A stretch of DNA of 5,627 nucleotides from Pseudomonadota bacterium. Lineage in GTDB: Bacteria > Pseudomonadota > Gammaproteobacteria > Competibacterales > Competibacteraceae. The notes beneath the pieces are model-generated. The model made no database searches and had not been told where the DNA came from. It saw only the letters and a program-made list of their open reading frames with translations. Position numbers and translations under genes: made by a program. This document shows, one piece after another, positions 1-5,259 of the stretch (within the stretch, counting starts at the first letter, position 1; every line of letters starts with the position of its first letter). The stretch covers positions 1-5,627 of the forward strand of contig JAGTSD010000358.1 in assembly GCA_018262135.1 (NCBI GenBank), in the 5' to 3' direction.

Positions 1-29
1 AGCAGCGGGAGGAGGGCCGCGCGCGCCAT
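1..29 (-). CDS. Possible 5' end of a divergent gene, partial (exported or membrane protein?)
   Basis: Read on the minus strand, an ATG at 29-27 opens a frame encoding MARAALLPLL before the window ends. An Arg followed by a run of Leu is what the start of a signal peptide or membrane anchor looks like, and a gene diverging from the phytochelatin-synthase-like gene would fit the 65-base space between the two starts. Only a weak GAAG precedes the ATG as a ribosome site. Ten codons cannot prove a gene, and the GC-rich sequence could give this by chance. No function can be assigned. Confidence 0.25.
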
Positions 30-80
30 GGTGCAAACTTCATCAGCGGCTGTTAACGTCCATCGAATGATCCGCTACCC

Positions 81-85
81 GGAGG
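81..85 (+). promoter_or_regulatory. Ribosome binding site that decides the start of the phytochelatin-synthase-like gene
   Basis: GGAGG is a strong Shine-Dalgarno sequence. It lies only 3 bases before the ATG at 89, which is too close, but 9 bases before the in-frame GTG at 95, which is close to ideal. The GTG at 95 is therefore the preferred start; using the ATG would add only two residues. Confidence 0.6.
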
Positions 86-94
86 TTAATGCCC

Positions 95-874
95 GTGAGA
101 TCGTCCCCACCGCTCCGCTCCCCTCCCTGGACGCGCCCCTGGCTGGGCCTGCTGCTCGGCCTGGTTTTGATCGCCTGCGGGCCGGAACCCGCGCCCGTCG
201 CGTCGATCGCGACGGCGGCGTCCTACCAGGATCCGACGCTGCTGGCGCAGGCCTGGCGGCAGCCCGTGGCCGCCACCTATCAACCGCACTTCGAATATCA
301 AAGCAACGGCGCGTTCTGCGGACCGGCGACGGTGGTCAATCTGTTTCGCTCCCTGGGCATCGACCGCTATACCCAGGACACCGTGTTCGACCGGGCGCCG
401 GTCGGCTACTGGAAGGCGCGTATCCTGGGCCTCACCCTGGATGAACTGGCCCAGGTGATTCGGGCCAACGCCGACCTCGAGGTGACGGTGCTGCGCGATC
501 TGACTCTGGAGGACTTCCGGACGCATCTGCATCGCGCGAACGATCCCGCTTCTCGTTATTTGATCAATTTCAACCGCCAGCCTCTGTTCGGCGTGGCGAT
601 CGGCCATCATTCCCCCCTGGGGGGCTATCTCCCCGAATCGGACTCGGTCTTCGTGCTCGACGTTCTGGATCAGTATAAACCGTTCCTGGTCCCCGCCGAC
701 CGCTTGTACGCCGCCATGAACACGGTGGATCCCGAAACCGGCCGGACGCGGGGCCTCCTGCTCGTGCGGGCCGCGACCCAGCCGGTCGCGGTTCCCCCCG
801 CGATCGCGCCGCCGGCGACGACGGGGGCGCCTGCCCGCCGGGAGCCGGTCGAACGGGAGGGCGTCGCGCCGTAG
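95..874 (+). CDS. Phytochelatin-synthase-like cysteine peptidase, predicted lipoprotein
   Basis: The start is GTG 95, chosen for its spacing from GGAGG at 81-85; ATG 89 is the alternative. Numbering here is from ATG 89 (261 residues). A hydrophobic stretch at about 18-29 ends in LIAC, so Cys30 is a likely lipobox cysteine, placing the enzyme on a periplasmic membrane face. Residues about 60-226 match the phytochelatin synthase catalytic domain: Gln71, Cys77 in FCGPA, His173 in GHHSPLGGY and Asp191 in VLDV. The Gln-to-Cys gap (6) and His-to-Asp gap (18) equal those recalled for the Nostoc enzyme (Gln64, Cys70, His183, Asp201). Enzymes of this family cleave glycine from glutathione; plant members and some others then transfer the gamma-glutamylcysteine unit to make metal-binding phytochelatins. 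The plant-type Cys-rich C-terminal half is absent, as in other prokaryotic forms, and a Pro/Ala-rich tail from about 231 replaces it. Deglycylation rather than polymer synthesis is the safer inference. The substrate in the periplasm is unknown. Confidence 0.85.
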   Translation: MRSSPPLRSPPWTRPWLGLLLGLVLIACGPEPAPVASIATAASYQDPTLLAQAWRQPVAATYQPHFEYQSNGAFCGPATVVNLFRSLGIDRYTQDTVFDRAPVGYWKARILGLTLDELAQVIRANADLEVTVLRDLTLEDFRTHLHRANDPASRYLINFNRQPLFGVAIGHHSPLGGYLPESDSVFVLDVLDQYKPFLVPADRLYAAMNTVDPETGRTRGLLLVRAATQPVAVPPAIAPPATTGAPARREPVEREGVAP

Positions 875-880
875 CCGATC

Positions 881-2956
881 CTAAAACCGGCCGATCAGGC
901 TGAAATAGAAGGTCCGACCGGGCAGCGGGATGTCACCGGGAAAGGCGGTGCCAAAGCCGGCGTCCTGGACGTCCGCGTCGAACAGGTTGCGAACGTCCAG
1001 GCTGGCTTCCAGGTGGGGGGAGAAGGTGTAGCGCGCGAAGGCATCCACCAGGGTATAGGTAGCGGGGCGGGGCCGGGGATCCTCGGCCACCCGGTCGCGG
1101 GCGCCGACGTACCGCGCCTGCAGCGCGAACAGCCAGGGTTGCTGCCGGGTTTGCAGCAGCGCCAGGGCTTGATGGTGCGGCGTGTAACCGGCATCCGCCC
1201 CCGTCGTCTCGTCGGTATTGTCCTGATAGGCGTAGTAGCCGTAGAACTGGGTGGCGCGGGTGAGATCCCACCACAGTTCGAATTCCAGGCCGTGCCCTCG
1301 TTGCCGGCCCACGTTTTCGGGCCGGGATTCGGGGCCACCGGTGTTCTGCAGCCGGATTTGATCGTCGGTCTCGTGGTAGAACAAGTTGACCCGGGTGCGC
1401 AGGTCCAGGCGGGGATGGTAATCCAGGGCCAGTTCGAGGGCGTCTACCTGCTCCGGTTGCAGGTCCGGGTTGCCCCACAGGGCCGGAATCTGGCGCGCCT
1501 GGGTTTCCAGCAGCGAGGGCGCACGGAAGCCGCTGCCGTACAGCAGCTTGGCGGTCAGGTCGTGCCGGGCGTTCCAGACCAGGGCCAGCCGGGGATTGAC
1601 GGTCGCGCCGACGTCGGAATAGTGGTCGTAGCGTGCCCCCCAGGTCAGGGTCCAGTCCGGATGGAGGATCCATTCGTCCTGGATATAAGCATAGAGCAGA
1701 TCGCGGGAAAAGGTCGGATCGCCCAGGGCGGAATCGTCGGTCGTGTCTTGCACCGGCCCGATCGGCAGGATCAGGCCATCGCTCAGCCGGTAATTGCGGC
1801 TTTCCGACTGGAGTTCGATCCGCCCGAATTCGGCGCCCAGCCCCAGGGTCAGGTCGTGCGCGCGGAACCCCGTGTAGCCGAGCACGTTCTGGGCGCGGAG
1901 GGCGCGTTGCTCGAACGCGGTGTTGTAAATCACGCCGTCCGGAAACACCCCGAACGCGCCGGGTGGAAAAAAGTGCCAATCGTCCATCCGGTAATGCTGC
2001 CACACGCCGTCCAGGAAGCCGTTGACGGCCCAGTCGCCCGTCTGTTCCCGGTATTTGAAGGTCCCTTCCCAAACGGTGCTGTCGATGCGGCCGAACGGAT
2101 CGAGCGCGCCGGAGACGCCGGTGCCCAGCCCCAGATTGCGCCCATCCGAGACCCGTAGCCCCAGGGAGGTCTTCGGGCCGGTGAAGTTGATCTGCGCGCC
2201 GAACTCCTGGCGACCGAGAGCGGCGGTTCCCGGCGCCAGCGAGGCGTGGGTGCCGAACAGGGCATCGAGACGGGTTTGCTGATCGGCCGCGACGAACGGC
2301 GCGTAGCCATCGGTCTCGTCATACTCCAGGGCCCCGACGACCTTGACGTCGCCCCAGCGCCCGCCGCCCAGCGCCCGCACGTCGCGGGTAGCGTGCGTGC
2401 CGCCGCCGAGCACCAGTTGCGACTGCTCGGGAACCTCCCGCCGGGTGATGATGTTGACCACGGCGGAATAGGCGTCGGCGCCGTACAGGGCCGAACCGGG
2501 ACCGCGAATGACTTCGACCCGGTCGATGAGATCCAGCGGAATTTTGCCCAGGGTCGTCCGGCGGTCGCCGAGCACTAATTCCGTCTGCGGCACGCCATCC
2601 AGCATGAACAATACGGTCTGATTATAGGACGAGGAAAACCCGCGGACCGCCACCACCGGATCGAACGGGTTCGCCGTCCGACCCAGGTAAAACCCCGGCA
2701 CCAGCCGCAAAATATCGATCAGGTCGCGAGCGCCGGTATCGCGAATCTGCTCGGCCGTGATCACCGAGGCGACGGCGGGCGCGGTCTGGAGGGATTGGGA
2801 ACGGCCGGTGGCGATGGACACCGTCTCGATATCGCCGAAGGTTCGTTCGAATTCCCCCTCGGGCTGTGCCGCGACGGGGGTCGCTCCCCAGAGCGGAGAG
2901 ACGGTCGCCAGCAGCGCCAGGGCGTGTCGGCGGTTGAAGAAGGCTGTCGCTGGCAT
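881..2956 (-). CDS. TonB-dependent outer-membrane receptor
   Basis: A complete 691-residue receptor, typical length for the family. Residues 1-30 form a signal peptide with a cut after VAA. A TonB-box-like IETVSIA follows at 43-49. The plug domain (about 50-171) carries VRGF, the LDGVP loop, IDRVEVIRGPGSALYG and the closing VVNIITR. The rest is the 22-strand barrel, with the usual YIQDEW (424-429), GFRAP (476-480), NPDLQPE (496-502) and VRNLFD (655-660) motifs, ending in the aromatic beta-signal FYFSLIGRF. It would import a scarce ligand across the outer membrane using TonB-ExbBD energy. The ligand is not readable: plug and barrel resemble the general siderophore/cobalamin/CirA-like group, and no heme or metal-specific signature stands out. 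Start ATG 2956-2954 follows GGAGG (2970-2966) at 9 bases. The gene has its own leader and converges on the phytochelatin-synthase-like gene with 6 bases between stops. No frameshift or truncation is seen. Confidence 0.95.
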   Translation of the reverse strand: MPATAFFNRRHALALLATVSPLWGATPVAAQPEGEFERTFGDIETVSIATGRSQSLQTAPAVASVITAEQIRDTGARDLIDILRLVPGFYLGRTANPFDPVVAVRGFSSSYNQTVLFMLDGVPQTELVLGDRRTTLGKIPLDLIDRVEVIRGPGSALYGADAYSAVVNIITRREVPEQSQLVLGGGTHATRDVRALGGGRWGDVKVVGALEYDETDGYAPFVAADQQTRLDALFGTHASLAPGTAALGRQEFGAQINFTGPKTSLGLRVSDGRNLGLGTGVSGALDPFGRIDSTVWEGTFKYREQTGDWAVNGFLDGVWQHYRMDDWHFFPPGAFGVFPDGVIYNTAFEQRALRAQNVLGYTGFRAHDLTLGLGAEFGRIELQSESRNYRLSDGLILPIGPVQDTTDDSALGDPTFSRDLLYAYIQDEWILHPDWTLTWGARYDHYSDVGATVNPRLALVWNARHDLTAKLLYGSGFRAPSLLETQARQIPALWGNPDLQPEQVDALELALDYHPRLDLRTRVNLFYHETDDQIRLQNTGGPESRPENVGRQRGHGLEFELWWDLTRATQFYGYYAYQDNTDETTGADAGYTPHHQALALLQTRQQPWLFALQARYVGARDRVAEDPRPRPATYTLVDAFARYTFSPHLEASLDVRNLFDADVQDAGFGTAFPGDIPLPGRTFYFSLIGRF

Positions 2957-3006
2957 CGGAGTGACCCTCCACCGGTGGCTCCAAAACTTGAGGACCCTCC
3001 TGGACG

Positions 3007-3039
3007 CGGTCGGTACGCCGCATTCCGTCGTTCCGACCG
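3007..3039 (-). other. Inverted repeat (leader hairpin) upstream of the receptor gene
   Basis: The arms CGGTCGG (3007-3013) and CCGACCG (3033-3039) pair perfectly over 7 bp. After one A-A mismatch three more pairs (ACG with CGT) extend the stem around an 11-base loop. In RNA of either strand this would be a stable stem-loop. It lies in the predicted untranslated leader of the receptor, about 50-80 bases before its start codon. No run of U follows it in the receptor direction, so it does not look like an intrinsic terminator. Confidence 0.5.
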
Positions 3040-3079
3040 TGGTTTTTGGGCTCTGTGCGCCAAATTTCGCCCATAGGTC

Positions 3080-3093
3080 ATTGAGCGATCAAT
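3080..3093. other. Short inverted repeat in the AT-rich intergenic core
   Basis: ATTGA and TCAAT flank the four bases GCGA, giving a 5-4-5 dyad just downstream (receptor direction) of the candidate -10 box at 3099-3094. It might be a second operator half for the receptor promoter, but a dyad this short in AT-rich DNA can occur by chance. Confidence 0.25.
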
Positions 3094-3098
3094 AAAAT

Positions 3099-3123
3099 AA
3101 TTCTTCCTGATCCAGGGAGAATT
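3099..3123. promoter_or_regulatory. 11-bp dyad, candidate operator over the receptor promoter
   Basis: Arms AATTCTTCCTG (3099-3109) and CAGGGAGAATT (3113-3123) are reverse complements over 11 positions except for one G-T wobble, around a 3-base centre ATC. It is the strongest symmetrical element in the intergenic region. On the minus strand the candidate -35 box lies inside one arm and the -10 box begins at the far edge of the other, the geometry expected of a repressor operator or a spacer-binding MerR-type site. The sequence does not match the Fur consensus. A weak bidirectional terminator is the alternative, but the outer stem is AT-rich and the T tracts are interrupted. Confidence 0.45.
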
Positions 3124-3565
3124 TTCTATTGCAACGGAGCGGTCCTTCTTCGGACTATCCGCCCCGAATCACTCACAGGATCGCAGGATTCGGGAAACCA
3201 TGAAACGACCGCATCGGCTAATCGGGCGCCTGGCCTCGTTCCCACCGCCGGCGAACGCCGGGGATGAGGTTCGGGGAGGGCGCTCGCCAGCATTCCGGGC
3301 GAGGGCTACTCCAACCCCCATCGCGGCGCTGGTGACTGCAGCTACGGCCTGCTTCTCCCGCACGGCAGGGGAAGCGGCAGGCGGGCTAGGCACCACGGAA
3401 GGCCGAGCGAAAGCACCGAGCCACCGACCAACAGCACCGCCGCAAGGAAAACACGCGCAACCGGCTAGACCGTTGCGAACGCCAGGCCGCCGAAGAACGG
3501 GCGCGCGAGGCGGTGCAACCCATCGGCGACCCGGCGGCTCGGTCGGTGGCGAGCAACCGCAAGCG
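3124..3565. other. Gene-poor, GC-rich intergenic stretch upstream of the conjugation operon
   Basis: No convincing gene is seen on either strand. A plus-strand frame runs from an ATG at 3200 into the PilL-like gene, but its first 122 codons (rich in Arg, Pro, Gly, Ala) resemble no protein domain and precede the real signal peptide. The first part includes CCGGCGAACGCCGG (3248-3261, 6-bp arms) within a stretch resembling dispersed intergenic repeats of high-GC genomes. Further on, GCCACCGACC (3420-3429) and GGTCGGTGGC (3541-3550) are perfect 10-base inverted copies 111 bases apart, which could form a large stem enclosing that stretch. The region must contain or transmit the promoter of the downstream operon, but no clear -35/-10 pair could be picked. 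Confidence 0.5.
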
Positions 3566-4087
3566 ATGGCCGTTCGAACGGAAAGAATAGCCCAGAATCC
3601 GACCGTTCGCGCACAGCCTCCGCGCCGACTCGATACAGCGGTTGCCGGGCTTCTGGGACTCGCCGTCGTGCTGGTGCTCCCCGCCAGCCACGCCACGGAG
3701 CCGCTGTATCGCGGCTATACCATCCTCACCGAGGCCCCCATCGCTCCCGGCCTCGACCAGACCGTCTACCTGCGGGTCCGGGGCCAGAAGGTGCTGGAGG
3801 GCCTGCGGGAAATCCTCCACGGCACCGGCTACCGGTTGGCGGATCCGGCGGCAGCCGATCCGGAGATCGGGCGGTTGTACGACCAGCCCTATCCGGACGG
3901 TCAACGGGAGATCGGGCCGCGGGCGTTAGGCGCGGCGCTGGAACGGCTGGCCGGTCCGGCCTGGCAGTTGGTCGAGGACCCGGTGAACCGGCGGGTGAGT
4001 TTTGAAGTGAAAGCGGCCTACCGTTCACCGCCAGCGGTACGTGGACCGACGGGGCTGACGGCAGACTGGGACCGGAGGGATCGATGA
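3566..4087 (+). CDS. pilL: ICE pilus/conjugation protein, PilL N-terminal type (PFGI-1 class)
   Basis: 173 residues from the ATG at 3566. After a basic N-terminus (Arg20-Arg21) comes a hydrophobic segment, about 24-41, ending in SHA at 41-43, a good signal peptidase I site. The mature part has the pattern of the PilL N-terminal family of PFGI-1-class ICEs (TIGR03748-type): YRGYTIL (48-54); QKVLEGLREILHGTGYRL (74-91), which resembles the folded N-domains of secretins and TcpQ/PilL proteins; then IGPRALGAALERLAGPAWQLVEDPVNRRVSFEV (116-148), the family's most recognisable stretch. It is probably a periplasmic component of the conjugative pilus or transfer apparatus. The same frame is open back to an ATG at 3200, but that extension has no domain and would bury the signal peptide, so the start at 3566 is preferred despite a weak ribosome site. 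The stop overlaps the next start by four bases (ATGA), indicating translational coupling. Confidence 0.75.
   Translation: MAVRTERIAQNPTVRAQPPRRLDTAVAGLLGLAVVLVLPASHATEPLYRGYTILTEAPIAPGLDQTVYLRVRGQKVLEGLREILHGTGYRLADPAAADPEIGRLYDQPYPDGQREIGPRALGAALERLAGPAWQLVEDPVNRRVSFEVKAAYRSPPAVRGPTGLTADWDRRDR
4074..4078 (+). promoter_or_regulatory. Ribosome binding site of the small lipoprotein gene
   Basis: GGAGG lies 5 bases before the ATG at 4084, inside the end of the PilL-like gene. It is the only strong Shine-Dalgarno sequence within the four-gene operon; the next two starts have weak or no ribosome sites and probably rely on coupling from the preceding gene. Confidence 0.55.
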
Positions 4088-4383
4088 ACAAGAGACTTCT
4101 TCCGATTCTTCTGATCGCGGGTGCAGTCGCGCTGGCCGGCTGTCAGGGGCCGGCGCCGCTGGCGGCGGGCGCGCGGTATCCGCAGCGCGATTTGACCGCA
4201 CCCTGGCCAGAGCGCCACTATTGGCAGGTCCCGCCCAGCAGTTTCCCCACCACGCCCACGGCGGCGGAGGAGAATGCCGGCCGTGCGCCGGACGCCCTGC
4301 CCGCCGCCCGACCCCTCCAGCCCGCGCCGCGGACGCGTCTGGGGCGCGTTCCGCGCACGGCCTGTGCGCCGCGGGGCTGCTGA
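4084..4383 (+). CDS. Small putative lipoprotein of the ICE operon
   Basis: 99 residues. Two positive residues (Lys3, Arg4), a hydrophobic stretch and LAGC make a classical lipoprotein signal, with Cys20 as the lipidated residue. The mature part, about 80 residues, is rich in Pro, Ala and Arg, lacks predicted secondary structure to the eye and ends in Cys. Only the segment APWPERHYWQVPPSSFP (about 39-55) looks constrained. I do not recognise a named family, but a small lipoprotein between pilL and the PFL_4693 gene fits this class of ICE. It overlaps pilL by ATGA and stops 2 bases before the next start, so it is very likely co-translated. Role inferred from position only: an outer-membrane-attached accessory to the transfer channel or pilus. 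Confidence 0.7.
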   Translation: MNKRLLPILLIAGAVALAGCQGPAPLAAGARYPQRDLTAPWPERHYWQVPPSSFPTTPTAAEENAGRAPDALPAARPLQPAPRTRLGRVPRTACAPRGC

Positions 4384-4385
4384 AC

Positions 4386-5258
4386 ATGCGCGCCCGTGGC
4401 CGTTGGCTGGCGGGGCTCCTGGCGTGCAGCCTGGGCGCCGTTCGCGCGCAGACCACCCTGACCGAAACCCCCGTGCAGTATTCGACGTGGGGGCCGGCGA
4501 GTGACGCCGCGTTGGCGGCGCACTGGGGTCTCACGGCCGAGGACGTGCAGCGATACCACCACTACATGGCGGTGGAGGGACAGTATTTCTATCGCCACCT
4601 CGATCCGGTGATGGTGCTCGGCCTGATTGAAACCGACCCGGCGCAACGCACGCGCTACGCCGAAAAGTATTTAGAAACGGAGCGCCGACGGATCGAGGCG
4701 CAAATCCGCTTCGCGACCCTGGCGGCCACCGTGCAATTCCAGCGCTTCGGGTTGGAAAAGTGGGTGGATTTCTCCACCTTGCGCGGCGCTCGGGCCCGTT
4801 CCGGCGATCTCGCCACCCGCGCACGGCCCGACGCGGGAGGGAACGGCGCCTTTTCGCCCGTCGCGCCCGCGCCGGGCGCCACCCGCCCGCGCGCGGCCCG
4901 TCCGACCGCCCCTGGCGCCCTCGCCGCATCGCCTCCCCGCGCGCCGGTCCAACCGCAAGCGGGCGACACCGTCGATGTGCTGGTGGAACCGGACTGCGGG
5001 GCGGCGTGTTACCAGAAGCTGGCGGAGCTGCTCAACATCCCCAAGGTCCGCATCCGGGTGTACGGGCGCCATTTCAAGGATACGCCGGCTTTTATCGCCT
5101 GGTTGGAACAGCGACCCGGCGATGCCGCCACGCGCGCGGCGGACGCGAAGCGCCTGGAGCCGCGCCGCTTTGATCCGCTGCTGTTTCGCGGCGTCAGCAC
5201 CCTGAAGGCCCCCGTGGCGCTCTGGCGCCGCCAAGGCGTCTTGCTCTCGCCCTTCTAA
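4386..5258 (+). CDS. Integrating conjugative element protein, PFL_4693 / TIGR03759-like
   Basis: 290 residues from ATG 4386. The frame is open further upstream (TTG 4221), but ATG 4386 is followed directly by a signal peptide, MRARGRWLAGLLACSLGAVRA, and lies 2 bases after the preceding stop. Residues about 45-120 carry the family pattern: HWGLTAEDVQRYHHYM (46-61), LDPVMVLGLIETDPAQRTRYAEKYLETERRRIEAQIRFA. A linker rich in Ala, Pro and Arg (about 133-192) follows. The C-terminal part (about 194-290) looks thioredoxin-like: strand VDVLVEP, Cys204 and Cys208 in CGAAC, helix, strand VRIRVYGRHF, and near the end LKAPVALWRRQG, which resembles the cis-proline loop region. It should be periplasmic, and may handle disulfides or assembly of the mating apparatus; that function is inference, since the family's role is not established to my knowledge. 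Confidence 0.75.
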   Translation: MRARGRWLAGLLACSLGAVRAQTTLTETPVQYSTWGPASDAALAAHWGLTAEDVQRYHHYMAVEGQYFYRHLDPVMVLGLIETDPAQRTRYAEKYLETERRRIEAQIRFATLAATVQFQRFGLEKWVDFSTLRGARARSGDLATRARPDAGGNGAFSPVAPAPGATRPRAARPTAPGALAASPPRAPVQPQAGDTVDVLVEPDCGAACYQKLAELLNIPKVRIRVYGRHFKDTPAFIAWLEQRPGDAATRAADAKRLEPRRFDPLLFRGVSTLKAPVALWRRQGVLLSPF

Positions 5259-5259
5259 G

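Larger units (their letters stand above)
2957..3123 (-). promoter_or_regulatory. Leader and promoter region of the TonB-dependent receptor
   Basis: These bases lie upstream of the receptor on its strand. Nearest the gene are a good ribosome site (2970-2966) and the 10-base palindrome CCACCGGTGG (2969-2978), which touches it. The octamer GACCCTCC (plus strand) occurs at 2963-2970 and again at 2993-3000, exactly 30 bases apart. A leader hairpin lies at 3007-3039. Further up, the DNA turns AT-rich (about 3080-3130), with a weak sigma70-like pair read on the minus strand: TTCTCC (3121-3116) and TATTTT (3099-3094), 16 bases apart. The promoter is a candidate only; the leader would then be about 130 bases, long enough for control at the RNA level. 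Confidence 0.4.

Noticed and set aside
933..2072. 379-codon open frame on the minus strand in another phase of the receptor gene
   Set aside because: Arg/Pro-rich translation with no motif, in a shifted phase within the receptor. The receptor frame itself is intact, so this is not evidence of a frameshift.
1013..2158. 381-codon open frame on the plus strand opposite the receptor gene
   Set aside because: It lies wholly antisense to a receptor with family motifs throughout; its translation has no domain, signal or ribosome site. Long antisense frames are common in high-GC genes.
3080..3093. FNR/ANR-type box (TTGA...TCAA)
   Set aside because: The half-sites TTGA and TCAA are only four bases apart, two fewer than the TTGAT-N4-ATCAA consensus needs.
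3099..3123. Intrinsic terminator
   Set aside because: The dyad has only a four-pair GC-rich core and interrupted T runs on both sides, and no gene ends nearby on either strand. An operator is the better reading.
2957..3199. Cobalamin riboswitch upstream of the TonB-dependent receptor
   Set aside because: Looked for because B12 receptors often have one. No B12-box-like GCCACTG core or matching conserved segments were found on the receptor strand.
3342..3464. Hydrophobic minus-strand stretch (Val/Leu/Gly-rich) suggesting a small membrane protein
   Set aside because: The frame is bounded by stops at both ends, the best start is an internal GTG with no ribosome site, and the product would be about 30 residues.
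3200..3565. N-terminal extension of the PilL-like protein from ATG 3200
   Set aside because: It would add 122 domain-free residues ahead of a good signal peptide. The ATG at 3566 gives a family-like length and topology.
4221..4385. Start of the PFL_4693-like gene at TTG 4221
   Set aside because: It would overlap most of the lipoprotein gene and bury the signal peptide that begins at ATG 4386.
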